Notes under the pieces: model-generated | Told to the model about the DNA's origin: nothing | The model's database searches: none | Seen by the model: only the letters and a program-made list of their open reading frames with translations | In this document: in pieces, positions 1 through 8,475 of the stretch | Layout: each line of letters opens with the position of its first letter | Position numbering within the stretch: position 1 is the stretch's first letter | Made by a program: the position numbers and the translations under genes | From: Clostridium bornimense | GTDB lineage: Bacteria; Bacillota; Clostridia; Clostridiales; Clostridiaceae | Length of the DNA stretch: 64,000 nt | Assembly: GCF_018917145.1 (NCBI RefSeq) | Contig: NZ_JAHLOD010000004.1 | Location: forward strand, 1-64,000 | Direction of reading: 5' to 3'

Positions 1-129
1 ACCACCGCGAGTATTACCATACTTAATTCCAAGATCTAAACATATTTGACGACAACTTCTAGTTCCTGAAATATAATCTTTTGATGCCTTGATTTTATCT
101 TCAAAAGAATATTTATATTGTCTTCCCAT
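1..129 (-). CDS. IS3-family transposase OrfA, N-terminal part cut by window edge
   Basis: The 43 codons from the ATG at 129 stay open to the window edge. They encode a basic helix-turn-helix start (begins MGRQYKYSFEDKIKASK, then a segment with SCRQICLDLGIKYG). This is the pattern of the OrfA DNA-binding subunit of IS3/IS150-type elements, which works with an OrfB DDE integrase made by frameshifting; the rest lies outside the window. A GGAGGT ribosome site sits 7-8 bases before the start, inside an inverted repeat. Family assignment comes from the HTH pattern and small size; the exact IS name cannot be given. Confidence 0.7.
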   Translation of the reverse strand, partial: MGRQYKYSFEDKIKASKDYISGTRSCRQICLDLGIKYGNTRGG

Positions 130-136
130 AAAAAAT

Positions 137-182
137 ACCTCCAAAGTAGATTTTGGTTATTTACCATGTCTACTTTAGAGGT
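137..182 (-). promoter_or_regulatory. Inverted repeat at IS tip that would sequester the transposase ribosome site
   Basis: The arms 137-150 and 169-182 are complementary at 13 of 14 positions and enclose an 18-base loop. The downstream arm, in the direction of the transposase gene, contains the GGAGGT ribosome site for the ATG at 129. A transcript entering from outside would fold and hide the site, while one starting inside the loop or arm would not. The outer arm may also be part of the terminal inverted repeat of the element. The fold is seen in the sequence; the control role is inferred by analogy with other IS elements. Confidence 0.5.
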
Positions 183-216
183 ATCATATCATTGTGCAAC
201 AGCTATACAATATATA

Positions 217-651
217 TTACTTACTTATGATATCTTCTGCCTCTCTTTCAAGTCTTCCTACAGCTGATACCCAATCTATTTCTGTTTCATCATAAAGTTT
301 TTTAACTGCTGCAAACCAATTAAATACTCTAGTTTCAATTTCATCACTTATTTCAAAAGCCGCCTTTACGTTGTTCATAAAAACTTCTTCATCAGCTTCA
401 TAATTTCCATCACAAAGAGCTAATCCCATAAGTTCAAAGTATACAATTATCTTATTCTCCTTTGAACTATTTTTATATGATAATATTACCTCATCAAAAT
501 TTTTCTTAGTTGGATTATAATTTAATCCTAGTTCCTCTTTATATTCCGCCACTAACTTTTCTTCTTCAGCATTAATATTTTCATCATTTAATATATCAAC
601 TAAATCTAAAAATCCTTTTTGTTCCTCTTCTGATAACTTACTTAAAAACAT
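217..651 (-). CDS. TerB-like (tellurite resistance TerB superfamily) protein
   Basis: This is a 144-residue acidic, all-helical soluble protein. I chose the ATG at 651 because it follows a GGGAGG site; a longer frame to 717 lacks one. The stretch FELMGLALCDGNYEADEEVF resembles the metal-binding 'A-L-x-x-x-D-G-x-x-x-x-x-E' core of TerB/DjlA-like domains (acidic residues around 75-90). No membrane segment or signal peptide is seen. It stands alone between the IS3 end and the permease gene. Its substrate or partner is unknown and the family call is from pattern only. Confidence 0.55.
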   Translation of the reverse strand: MFLSKLSEEEQKGFLDLVDILNDENINAEEEKLVAEYKEELGLNYNPTKKNFDEVILSYKNSSKENKIIVYFELMGLALCDGNYEADEEVFMNNVKAAFEISDEIETRVFNWFAAVKKLYDETEIDWVSAVGRLEREAEDIISK

Positions 652-744
652 TTTCTCATCCTCCCACCTTTTTCTATATAGCTTCATATTAACACAAGCA
701 ATAATTCTATTCAACAAAACTTTTGTTAATATTTAAAAATTATA

Positions 745-1803
745 CTAAAAATAACTATTCACATCTTCATATATAACTTTTATTAAAACAGCTATAGGCA
801 CTGATAATACCATTCCCATAAACCCAGCTATTTCCCCACCTATATACAATACTACTACTATTAACAATGGATGCATATCTATAGAATCTCCTGTAACTTT
901 TGGCGATATTATATTACTCTCTATCATCTGAATTATATATAACCCCACTAATAAATATAGAAAGCTTCCTCTTTCACCAATAAGTGCAATTATTAATATC
1001 GGTATCGTTCCTATTATAGGTCCAAAATATGGTATTATATTTAATATTCCATTTATTATTGATAAAAGAAATGGAAACTTTATTCCAAAGCATAATAATA
1101 ATATAAAGGTTAATACAACAACTACTAAAGATAAAATTAATTGACTACTAATATATTTTGTAAGGCTTATATCTATGTCTTTTGCTATTTTCTTAAAAAA
1201 ACCTCTACATCTTATTGGAACTAAAACCATAGTTCTATTAAAAATTTTTTTACCTTCACTTAAAAAATAATAAACAGCAACGGGTATTACTGTTAATTCA
1301 ATAAAATATGATGTAATTTCTACTATACTATCTATAATTTTTTCACTAAACAAAAATACATATTGTTGAGCCTTCACATAACCCTTATCAACTATATTTC
1401 CAAGAAATTTATTTTTATGGATGTCATCAAAAGAATCTATAATTTTCTCTACAGTGCCACCTATAGAATTAAGTGCATCCCTTAAGTTATTTGCCTCCTT
1501 AATAACTTCCGGTATAAAAAAAACTAACGTTATTGCAAAAATGCCTATTAGTGCACCTACTATTATTAATGATGATAATTTTTTGTTTAATCCTTTATTA
1601 CTTAAATACTCCACAGATGGTTTTAAAAGATACGTTATAAAAAAAGATATCACAGCAATCTCAAGCAAACTCTTAACTACCTTTATACTTAATAAAAAAT
1701 ACAAAATAGAAATAATAACTATAGCTAATAATATTCTTTTAATAATTTTATATATTTCTCTTTTCCTTCCTGTCCATGGCAATGCAGTCACTAAACTCAC
1801 CAC
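745..1803 (-). CDS. AI-2E family transporter / YtvI-PerM-type permease
   Basis: A polytopic membrane protein of about 350 residues. There is an N-terminal pair of membrane helices (about 18-60), a helix pair near 70-95, a central amphipathic region (95-160), and a cluster of C-terminal helices that includes the family's conserved GILNIIPYFGPIIGTIP and a PLLIVVVLYIGGEIAGFMG stretch. This is the AI-2E/PerM (PF01594) layout. The family moves small solutes or ions; the substrate is not readable here. The start is uncertain: the frame begins with tandem GTG codons (1803, 1800) close to an AAGGAAAGG site and overlaps the upstream PRC-barrel gene by about 55 bases, which suggests coupled translation. 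Confidence 0.8.
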   Translation of the reverse strand: MVSLVTALPWTGRKREIYKIIKRILLAIVIISILYFLLSIKVVKSLLEIAVISFFITYLLKPSVEYLSNKGLNKKLSSLIIVGALIGIFAITLVFFIPEVIKEANNLRDALNSIGGTVEKIIDSFDDIHKNKFLGNIVDKGYVKAQQYVFLFSEKIIDSIVEITSYFIELTVIPVAVYYFLSEGKKIFNRTMVLVPIRCRGFFKKIAKDIDISLTKYISSQLILSLVVVVLTFILLLCFGIKFPFLLSIINGILNIIPYFGPIIGTIPILIIALIGERGSFLYLLVGLYIIQMIESNIISPKVTGDSIDMHPLLIVVVLYIGGEIAGFMGMVLSVPIAVLIKVIYEDVNSYF

Positions 1804-2263
1804 CTTTCCTTGTAAATGTTATATTACCTTTAGACTTACATATACATTGTTCCTCTCCAATAATAATTTCATACGGTAATACTATCCTTTTTCCTTCTAT
1901 AAAATTCCGAATTATTCCTGAAGAAATTGCTACTCCTAAAATACTAAACTCTATCTCATCTATATAAATATCTTCTATAATACCTAATATAGAATTTCTT
2001 TCATTAATCACTTCTTTATACTTTATTTCTCTAAATAATACCCCTTCTACATCCACTACCTTACTTACTATAATACTATCACCTATAGCTAATATATCTT
2101 CAACACAAGCCATAATCTTTTTATTTCTCATACCATTACTTTTTATATATAGACCAATTACTCTGCTTTCCTTAAATGATAACGCTAAATCCCAGACTAC
2201 ACCTATATATTTTCCCTTTAAGTTGTATACTCTTAAATTTTCAAGATCATTAACACTATACAT
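1748..2263 (-). CDS. PRC-barrel domain protein
   Basis: A 171-residue soluble protein. The N-terminal 70 residues (DLENLRVYNLKGKYIGVVWD, then VIGLYIKSNG) match the PRC-barrel fold with its 'G-x-x-I-G-x-V-x-D' strand pattern. A second similar strand set around 95-125 (SILGIIEDIYIDEIEFSILG) suggests two PRC-barrel halves. The start has an AAGGTGATGG site. It overlaps the permease gene downstream, so the two are probably co-expressed. PRC-barrels serve as small binding or assembly modules (RimM, photosynthetic H subunit, sporulation YlmC types). The exact role here is unknown. Confidence 0.7.
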   Translation of the reverse strand: MYSVNDLENLRVYNLKGKYIGVVWDLALSFKESRVIGLYIKSNGMRNKKIMACVEDILAIGDSIIVSKVVDVEGVLFREIKYKEVINERNSILGIIEDIYIDEIEFSILGVAISSGIIRNFIEGKRIVLPYEIIIGEEQCICKSKGNITFTRKGGEFSDCIAMDRKEKRNI

Positions 2264-2317
2264 AATCCATCACCTTATGATTATGATTTCCAAAACCACT
2301 AAAATTATTATTATATA

Positions 2318-2552
2318 TTTATATGTTTAGCTTATATGTAAAACTGTTATACTTAAGTGTTGTTTTCATAAATCATAGGTTTCTACTCCAAGCTACATGA
2401 AGGCATAGCCTTCGTTAGCCTCCTGTAATAGTTATACATCAAATTTAAATCTCTTAAGAAAACTATCTTATTCTATAAATAAAATTATCACACTTAAAAT
2501 CTCAAAAATCCCCCTGAGGAAATTTCATCCACCACTGTGCACTGATATAAAA
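2318..2552 (+). repeat. Dispersed structured repeat, copy A (lacks left-end module)
   Basis: Shares the core with copies B, C, D, F and G: the segment with AACTGTTATACTTAAGTG, the hairpin GAAGGC-ata-GCCTTC (2392-2419), the ACACTTAA arm and a degenerate third hairpin (AAATCCCCCTGAGGAAATTT), ending in CTGTGCACTG. The TTTTCCC/GGGAAAA module found at the left of other copies is absent. It fills the space between the mnmA terminator and the PRC-barrel gene, read antisense to the surrounding genes. Confidence 0.8.
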
Positions 2553-2554
2553 AA

Positions 2555-2578
2555 ACTGCCGTACTTTCGTACGACAGT
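2555..2578 (-). terminator. Intrinsic terminator of the iscR-iscS-iscU-mnmA operon
   Basis: The arms ACTGCCGTAC and GTACGACAGT pair around a 4-base loop and, read on the minus strand, are followed by a run of T. It lies 9 bases after the mnmA stop codon. Confidence 0.9.
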
Positions 2579-2586
2579 CTCACTTA

Positions 2587-3663
2587 TTATAAAATCTTAT
2601 CTATTACGCCACCACCAACAACATAATCATCTTTATAAAAAACAACTGATTGTCCTTTAGTGATTGCTCTAACTTTTTCTTTAAATACAACTTTAACTTT
2701 ATCATCATCTAATGGATATATAACAGCAGCTGTTGGCTTTCCTGAATATCTTATCTTTGCTTCAACCTCTAAAGGTTCAGTAAGTTTATCAATAGATATT
2801 AAATTAACATCCTTTGCCACTAGTTCTGTTTTGAATATATCTTCTTCACTTCCAACTACAACAGTATTATTGAAAGGAACTATATCTGTTACAAATACCG
2901 GTGTTCCAAGAGCTAATCCTAAACCTTTTCTTTGTCCTATTGTATAAAAAACAATACCTTTATGTTTGCCTAATTTATTTCCATCTTTATCAACGAAATA
3001 ACCTGGCTTAATTTGATTTGGTTTTGCTCTCTTTATAAACTCTCCATGATTATTATCTGGAATAAAGCATATTTCTTCAGAATCTTTCTTATTATGAACT
3101 GCTAATCCTATTTCCTTAGCAATTTCTCTTATCTCATCCTTTGTATACTCTCCACATGGCATTAAAGTATGTTTTAATTCATCTTGAGTAATACCATATA
3201 AAGCATAAGTTTGATCTTTTCTATCATCATCAGATCTAACTAAATACTGTCTTCCATCTCTCTCTTCAATTTTTGCATAGTGACCTGTTGCTACATAATC
3301 ACAACCTATTTCTCTAGCTTTTTGAAGGAAATAATTAAACTTCATTACCTTATTACACATAACACATGGATTTGGAGTTCTTCCTTCCATATATTCATCA
3401 ATAAAATAATCTATAACTGAACTTTTGAATTTATCTCTAAAATTTAAAACATAGTAAGGTATTCCTAATTTTTGTGCTACACGTCTAGCGTCATCAACAG
3501 CTGAAAGGGAGCAACAGCCCCCTTCCATACCTTCATAATACTCATCATTTTGCCAAACTTGCATAGTAGCACCAATTACTTCATACCCTTGTTTCATAAG
3601 TAAATAAGCTGCAACAGAGGAATCTACGCCTCCACTCATACCTAGTAAAACCTTCTTTTTCAT
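2587..3663 (-). CDS. mnmA: tRNA-specific 2-thiouridylase MnmA
   Basis: Forms the 2-thio group of wobble uridine-34 in tRNA-Lys, -Glu and -Gln with ATP, using sulfur passed from a cysteine desulfurase. The protein has 358 residues, the usual length. The PP-loop SGGVDSS is at 10-16. The two catalytic cysteines are C103 (in [12 protein letters not shown]) and C199 (in SEEICFIPD), matching the E. coli pair. I took the ATG at 3663 because GGGAGT precedes it; an ATG four codons upstream is possible. It is the last gene of the isc operon, so the sulfur donor IscS is made with its acceptor. The operon ends at the terminator just downstream. Confidence 0.97.
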   Translation of the reverse strand: MKKKVLLGMSGGVDSSVAAYLLMKQGYEVIGATMQVWQNDEYYEGMEGGCCSLSAVDDARRVAQKLGIPYYVLNFRDKFKSSVIDYFIDEYMEGRTPNPCVMCNKVMKFNYFLQKAREIGCDYVATGHYAKIEERDGRQYLVRSDDDRKDQTYALYGITQDELKHTLMPCGEYTKDEIREIAKEIGLAVHNKKDSEEICFIPDNNHGEFIKRAKPNQIKPGYFVDKDGNKLGKHKGIVFYTIGQRKGLGLALGTPVFVTDIVPFNNTVVVGSEEDIFKTELVAKDVNLISIDKLTEPLEVEAKIRYSGKPTAAVIYPLDDDKVKVVFKEKVRAITKGQSVVFYKDDYVVGGGVIDKIL

Positions 3664-3706
3664 GTTTACTCCCATCTACTTTTCACAAAAGTTTATTTAA
3701 TTTTTA

Positions 3707-4141
3707 CTACTCTCCATGAACTTCTTCATGTATATGTTCTGAATGCTCTTTAGTATCCCAAGCTTCTAAGCCATGTTTAACTCTGTAATCATTTATTGCC
3801 TTATGAATAGCTTCTTCAGCTAAAACTGAACAATGCATTTTTACTGGTGGAAGACCATCTAAAGCTTCAGCAACAGCTTTGTTTGAAAGCTCCCAAGCTT
3901 CTTCTATTGTCTTTCCTTTTATAAGTTCTGTAGCCATTGATGAAGATGCTATCGCTGATCCACATCCAAAAGTCTTAAACTTTACATCTTTAATTATGTT
4001 ATCTTCTACTTCTAAGTAGATTTTCATTATATCTCCACATTTTGGGTTTCCTACTTCACCAACACCATCAGCATCTTTTATTTCTCCAACATTTCTAGGA
4101 TTTTGGAAATGATCCATAACCTTATCAGAATAAATCATCAT
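3707..4141 (-). CDS. iscU: Fe-S cluster assembly scaffold IscU/NifU-like
   Basis: Scaffold on which [2Fe-2S] and [4Fe-4S] clusters are built from IscS-derived sulfur before transfer to apo-proteins. 144 residues. The three ligand cysteines are present: C35 (GNPKCGD, with the neighbouring Asp that helps cluster release), C60 (TFGCGSA) and C104 (MHCSVLAEEA). The C-terminus is rich in histidine (HSEHIHEEVH), a variable tail of the clostridial type. The start is the first of two ATG codons after AGGAGG. It overlaps the end of iscS by 17 bases, so translation is probably coupled. Confidence 0.95.
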   Translation of the reverse strand: MMIYSDKVMDHFQNPRNVGEIKDADGVGEVGNPKCGDIMKIYLEVEDNIIKDVKFKTFGCGSAIASSSMATELIKGKTIEEAWELSNKAVAEALDGLPPVKMHCSVLAEEAIHKAINDYRVKHGLEAWDTKEHSEHIHEEVHGE

Positions 4142-5327
4142 AATTTTCTCCTCCTTTAACAAATGTCTCCCAATATGGTGACATATCTCTTAATCTAGTT
4201 ACTATCTCACTTAATTTTTCAATTACATAATCAACTTGTTCTTCTGTATTAGATCTTCCTAAACTTAATCTAACAGATCCATGAGCTATACCATGTGGAA
4301 GCCCAATTGCAAGTAATACATGTGATGGATCAAGAGATCCAGATGCACAAGCTGATCCTGTAGAAGCACATATTTTATTACTATCAAGAAGAAGTAACAT
4401 TGCTTCTCCTTCAATACCTATAAATGAACAATTTACATTGTTATATGATCTTTTTTCTCCGATAGGTCCATTTATCTTTGTATGAGGTATTTTTTCTACT
4501 AAACCATTTAATAATCTATCTCTTAATGCTCCTATTCTCTTGCTTTCTTCTTCCATTTCTTTAACAGCAAGTTCAATAGCAACTCCCATACCTACTATTC
4601 CAGGTATATTTTCTGTTGTAGCTCTCTTACCTCTTTCTTGTCCTCCACCATGAATAAGGTTATCTATACGAACACCTTTCTTAATGTATAAGGCACCAAC
4701 GCCTTTAGGACCATAAAATTTATGTGCTGCCATAGATAACATATCAATATTATCATTCACAACATCTACTGGTATATGTCCTACTGCTTGAACGCCATCA
4801 CAGTGGAAATATACTTTCTTTTCTCTACAAATGGCACCAATTTCTTTAATAGGTTCTATAGCACCAATTTCATTGTTAACATACATTACAGATACTAAAA
4901 TAGTATTATCTTTTATAGCATTTCTTACGTCTTCTGGATTTACTAATCCATCTTTATCTACTGGAAGATAAGTTACTTCAAAACCTTGCTTACTTAAATA
5001 CTTAAAAGTATTCATAATAGCATGATGTTCTATAGCAGTAGTGATTATATGATTTCCTTTTTTTCTATTAGCAAAAGCTACACCTTTTATTGCCCAGTTG
5101 TCAGCTTCACAACCACCAGCTGTAAAATATATTTCTTCTGCTTTTGCATTTATAGCATTAGCAACCTTATCTCTTGCTTCATCAATTGCTTTTTTAGTAT
5201 CTCTTGCTATTGAATACCATGATGAAGGATTTCCAAAATTCTCTTCAAAATATGGCATCATTGCTTCTATAGCTTCTTTTCTTGTTGGTGTAGTTGCTGA
5301 ATAATCCATGTAGATTACATCACTCAC
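4125..5327 (-). CDS. iscS: Cysteine desulfurase IscS (class V aminotransferase fold)
   Basis: A PLP enzyme that takes sulfur from L-cysteine to an active-site persulfide for Fe-S assembly (IscU) and tRNA thiolation (MnmA, same operon). With the GTG start at 5327 it has 400 residues. The PLP lysine is K203 (AAHKFYGPKG), the ring-stacking His is H101, D177 pairs with the PLP nitrogen, and the mobile catalytic cysteine is C327 (STGSACASGS). The GTG at 5327 is one base after the iscR stop and 8 bases after GAGGAG; a GTG three codons upstream is too close to that site. The neighbours support the Isc rather than the Suf role. Confidence 0.96.
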   Translation of the reverse strand: MSDVIYMDYSATTPTRKEAIEAMMPYFEENFGNPSSWYSIARDTKKAIDEARDKVANAINAKAEEIYFTAGGCEADNWAIKGVAFANRKKGNHIITTAIEHHAIMNTFKYLSKQGFEVTYLPVDKDGLVNPEDVRNAIKDNTILVSVMYVNNEIGAIEPIKEIGAICREKKVYFHCDGVQAVGHIPVDVVNDNIDMLSMAAHKFYGPKGVGALYIKKGVRIDNLIHGGGQERGKRATTENIPGIVGMGVAIELAVKEMEEESKRIGALRDRLLNGLVEKIPHTKINGPIGEKRSYNNVNCSFIGIEGEAMLLLLDSNKICASTGSACASGSLDPSHVLLAIGLPHGIAHGSVRLSLGRSNTEEQVDYVIEKLSEIVTRLRDMSPYWETFVKGGENYDDLF

Positions 5328-5328
5328 T

Positions 5329-5760
5329 CTACTCACTCCTCTTCTCCATTAATTTTGTTGATTCATCTATCATATCTTGTAACGTAACATTTTGAGTTAC
5401 ACTGTCTATTGAATTCTTTATTTTAGCCCATAAACTTCTTGTAGCACAACAATCTAAATTAGAACATTTTGATTCATCCTCTAGACATTCTGATACTTCA
5501 ATAGGACCTTCTAAAACGTCCATAATTTGAGCAACTGTTATATCTTTTGGTTCTCTAGCTAGCTTATATCCACCCTGAGCACCTCTTATACTTATTATTA
5601 GTCCTGCTTTTCTAAGCGGTGCAAAAAGTTGTTCTAAATATGCTACCGTTATATTTTGACTCTCTGATATAGTTTTTATAGATACAGGTTCATCTCCATA
5701 TTGAGTTGCTAAACAAAACATTGCCTTAACCCCATACCTACCCTTTGTAGAAAGTTTCAC
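5329..5760 (-). CDS. iscR: Rrf2-family transcriptional regulator IscR
   Basis: A winged-helix Rrf2 regulator that senses Fe-S status and controls its own operon. From the GTG at 5760 it begins with the family's standard start (KLSTKGRYGVKAM) and has 143 residues. The DNA-binding wing is at 26-65 (TISESQNITVAYLEQLF, then RGAQGGYKLAR). Three spaced cysteines in SECLEDESKCSNLDCC match the cluster ligands of IscR. It is the first gene of iscR-iscS-iscU-mnmA, with the promoter and repeated half-sites directly upstream. A cysteine-responsive CymR-like role is the alternative, but the cysteine cluster favours IscR. Confidence 0.92.
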   Translation of the reverse strand: MKLSTKGRYGVKAMFCLATQYGDEPVSIKTISESQNITVAYLEQLFAPLRKAGLIISIRGAQGGYKLAREPKDITVAQIMDVLEGPIEVSECLEDESKCSNLDCCATRSLWAKIKNSIDSVTQNVTLQDMIDESTKLMEKRSE

Positions 5761-5791
5761 CTTTAACACCCCAGTTCTAACTTTTGAACTT

Positions 5792-5820
5792 ATCTTATCA
5801 AATCTGAGTAAAGTTGTCAA
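5792..5820 (-). promoter_or_regulatory. Promoter of the isc operon
   Basis: On the minus strand, TTGACA (5815-5820) and TAAGAT (5792-5797) are spaced by exactly 17 bases and lie 32 bases before the iscR GTG. This is a near-consensus sigma-A promoter. Confidence 0.85.
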
Positions 5821-5844
5821 CTTTAATCATAAAAAATCCGAGTA
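5800..5844 (-). promoter_or_regulatory. Candidate IscR operator: repeated TACTCRGATTT
   Basis: On the minus strand the 11-mers TACTCGGATTT (5834-5844) and TACTCAGATTT (5800-5810) are direct repeats 34 bases apart. The second lies between the -35 and -10 boxes and the first lies upstream of -35. A weaker related half-site (TTTCAGATTAAA) sits next to the first. Binding here would block the promoter, which fits IscR autorepression. The repeat is seen; the binding is inferred. Confidence 0.55.
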
Positions 5845-5865
5845 TTTTAATCTGAAATATTATCA

Positions 5866-6247
5866 GGGCACATGTAACAAGGCATAAGGCACAAGTAAAA
5901 ATTACTCTATGCGAGAAATTTTGTTATAATCCTGCTTATAACTAATGTATCTTATGAAATACATTCCAGTTTTACTATTACTTAACTCTATATAATACTA
6001 TGCAAATATATATTTAAATCTTAATGAAAGTGCAACTTTCATTAGTCCTCTGTATTGACTTATATATCAACTATAATTCAAATAAGAAACATAGTCTAAC
6101 TTATAACATTCAACTCAACACTTAAAATTTCAGAAATTCTGCAGTAATTTCCTCAACAACTGTGCACTGCTATAACTGCGCACCGACAAAATCTTCCTCC
6201 ATCCCTGTGCCTTGTGCCCTCATACTTGTACCTTGCATCTGTGCACT
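5866..6247 (+). repeat. Dispersed structured repeat, copy B
   Basis: The left end has GGGCACA/GGCACAAGT units. The core hairpin is ATGAAAGT-gca-ACTTTCAT (6024-6042). Two of its base pairs differ from the GAAGGC/GCCTTC form of copies A, F and G, and both are compensated. The third hairpin is GAAATT-ctgcagt-AATTTC. The right end has CTGTGCACTG, then CTGTGCCTTGTGCCCT units. It lies between the isc promoter and the terminator of the threonine operon. Confidence 0.8.
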
Positions 6248-6273
6248 AAAAAAGAGACTTTCGTCTCTTTTTT
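6248..6273 (-). terminator. Intrinsic terminator of the thrC-thrB-hom operon
   Basis: A symmetric hairpin AAAGAGAC-tttc-GTCTCTTT with A and T runs on both sides sits immediately after the hom stop codon. It could also act on the other strand. Confidence 0.9.
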
Positions 6274-7569
6274 TTAATTAAAATCTTCAATTCTTATAAT
6301 ATTTTCAACCTTATAATTATCCCCTAGATTTTCAAAGGCCTCAACAGAATTTCTTATAGCCTCTTCCTTAGCTTTATGAGTTATAAAGATTATATCAGTT
6401 CTTCCTTCTTTTCTATCCCCTCTTTGAATAAGTGATAATATAGAAATCTTATGAAGAGCAAATATACTTGATATCTCTGCTAAAGTACCAGGTGTATCAA
6501 AAACATTCATTCTTAAATAATATTCTGATTCAACTTCTTTCATATCTTTTAAAGCTTTTTTGTTGTTTTCTTCAAATAAATCTAATCCACTTGGTTCATT
6601 ATTTAAGTTTTTAGCAACTGCTATTATGTCACCAACAACTGCTGATCCTGTAGGCAAATCACCTGCTCCTCTTCCATAGAACATCAAATCACCAACAGCA
6701 TCACCTTTAAGCATAATTGCATTAAATGAATCATTTACATTAGCTAAAGGATGATTAGCAGGAATCATTGTTGGATGTACTCTTGCTTCAATCTTGCCAT
6801 CTACTTCAGATCCAATAGCTAGTAATTTAATTTTATATCCAAATTCCTTAGCTATTTCAATATCACCTTTTGATATTTTAGTTATACCTTCTCTATAAAT
6901 GGATTCCACAGGCACTTTTTTATTAAAACATAAAGCTGTTAATATATCTAGCTTATATAATGTATCAAAGCCTTCTATGTCTGAAGTAGGATCTGCTTCT
7001 GCATAACCTTTATCTTGTGCACCTTTTAATGCTTCTTCAAATGAAAGCCCCTTGTCTTCCATCTCAGTTAATATATAATTTGTTGTACCATTAATTATAC
7101 CAATAACCTTTTCTATTTTGTTACCAGTTAATGCTTCATTTATACCTTGAATAATAGGTATTCCCCCAGCTACAGAAGCTTCATAATGAACATGCACTCC
7201 ACCAACTTCTTTAGCCTTATTAAATACTTCAACACCACACTTAGCCATCAATAACTTATTAGCTGTAACAATGTGTTTCTTTTTTTCAATAGTTCTTAAA
7301 ATGTAACTTTTAGCTGGTTCTTCTCCACCCATAAGTTCAACTACAATTGATATTTCTTCATCATCTAATATATCATTAATATCAGTTGTTACTATATCCT
7401 CATCTACCTCTACTGGTCTTGGCTTATTTTTATCTCTAACAAGAATCTTGCTAACTTCAATTTCATATCCACTACGTTTTTCAATAACAGATTTGTTAGC
7501 ATTTAATATTTTATATACCCCAGAACCTACATTTCCTAGACCTAATAAAGCTACTTTTAGTTTACCCAT
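6274..7569 (-). CDS. hom: Homoserine dehydrogenase
   Basis: Reduces aspartate semialdehyde to homoserine with NAD(P)H, at the branch to threonine and methionine. 431 residues, normal for the monofunctional enzyme. The dinucleotide-binding GLGNVGSGV is near 10-18. The catalytic domain carries IINGTTNYILTEM and the conserved KGYAEADPTSDIEGFD (about 185-205). An ACT domain at about 350-425 (FDTPGTLAEISSIFALHKIS) is the usual site of threonine feedback. It is the last gene of thrC-thrB-hom, 14 bases after thrB, so all three steps from aspartate semialdehyde to threonine are encoded together. Confidence 0.97.
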   Translation of the reverse strand: MGKLKVALLGLGNVGSGVYKILNANKSVIEKRSGYEIEVSKILVRDKNKPRPVEVDEDIVTTDINDILDDEEISIVVELMGGEEPAKSYILRTIEKKKHIVTANKLLMAKCGVEVFNKAKEVGGVHVHYEASVAGGIPIIQGINEALTGNKIEKVIGIINGTTNYILTEMEDKGLSFEEALKGAQDKGYAEADPTSDIEGFDTLYKLDILTALCFNKKVPVESIYREGITKISKGDIEIAKEFGYKIKLLAIGSEVDGKIEARVHPTMIPANHPLANVNDSFNAIMLKGDAVGDLMFYGRGAGDLPTGSAVVGDIIAVAKNLNNEPSGLDLFEENNKKALKDMKEVESEYYLRMNVFDTPGTLAEISSIFALHKISILSLIQRGDRKEGRTDIIFITHKAKEEAIRNSVEAFENLGDNYKVENIIRIEDFN

Positions 7570-7583
7570 ATATTAAAGCCCCC

Positions 7584-8474
7584 TTATTTACAATTATTAA
7601 TTTTTGCGCCATCTTTCTCTAAGTTAAGAACAGACATCTTCCACTTTCTCTCACAAGTACTTAAGTACTTTTCTAATTTTTCGTGTAATATACTATTTTC
7701 TTTTTCATTTATTATCATAATAGTTGGTCCCGCTCCACTTAAGAATGAAGTTATAGCACCATTTTCTTTTGCAAATTTTAAAATTTCAAAGAAATCTGGT
7801 ATTAATTGCCCCCTGTAATTTTGATGGAATTTGTCATTACATGCCACCGCTATATTTTCTTTGTTCCCCTTTGATAAAGCCATGGCTAAAAGTGCCGCTC
7901 TACTAACATTGTAAACTCCATCAACTAAAGATATATTCTTTGGTAAAATGCGTCTTGCTTCTTCTGTTGATAATTCAATATCTGGACTTAGTGCAATAAA
8001 TTCAAAAGATTCACTAGTAGTAAACTTTTCATAATACACCTTATCATCCTCTATTACTGCAACAGTTATTCCCCCAAGTAAAGCTGGTACAATATTATCC
8101 GGATGATTTTCAATAGTCTTAGCTATTTTTAAAACTTTATCATTATCTACCTCTATACCTTTAATAGCAAAAGCTCCAAGTATTCCCCCAATAATACAAG
8201 TAGCTGAACTACCAAGGCCCCCTTTTAGAGGAATTCTTGAATCAAAAACAATTTTCAACCCCTTAACCGCTTCGTTTAATTCACTCAATGCTTTTTTTAA
8301 ACTAACATAAAATAAATTGTTTTCATTCTTAAATTCTTCTAAGCATCCTTCAATAACTAGTCCTTCGTCTATTTCCTCAACATAAAAATCATTGTACAAA
8401 TCTAACGCTAATCCTAAGCAATCAAAACCTGGTCCTAAGTTAGCACTAGTAGCTGGTACTGTAATCTTTATCAT
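7584..8474 (-). CDS. thrB: Homoserine kinase
   Basis: A GHMP-family kinase that makes O-phosphohomoserine, the substrate of ThrC. 296 residues from the ATG at 8474, which has an AGGTGAG site and is one base from the thrC stop; a GTG at 8483 is the alternative. The N-terminal VPATSANLGPGFDCLGLAL and the phosphate loop PLKGGLGSSAT (about 80-92) are diagnostic, as is the late FLSGAGPTIM motif. It lies in the middle of the threonine operon. Confidence 0.97.
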   Translation of the reverse strand: MIKITVPATSANLGPGFDCLGLALDLYNDFYVEEIDEGLVIEGCLEEFKNENNLFYVSLKKALSELNEAVKGLKIVFDSRIPLKGGLGSSATCIIGGILGAFAIKGIEVDNDKVLKIAKTIENHPDNIVPALLGGITVAVIEDDKVYYEKFTTSESFEFIALSPDIELSTEEARRILPKNISLVDGVYNVSRAALLAMALSKGNKENIAVACNDKFHQNYRGQLIPDFFEILKFAKENGAITSFLSGAGPTIMIINEKENSILHEKLEKYLSTCERKWKMSVLNLEKDGAKINNCK

Positions 8475-8475
8475 T

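Noticed and set aside
1421-1879. 152-codon plus-strand ORF
   Set aside because: It is antisense to the permease and PRC-barrel genes, which overlap in a normal way and have family features.
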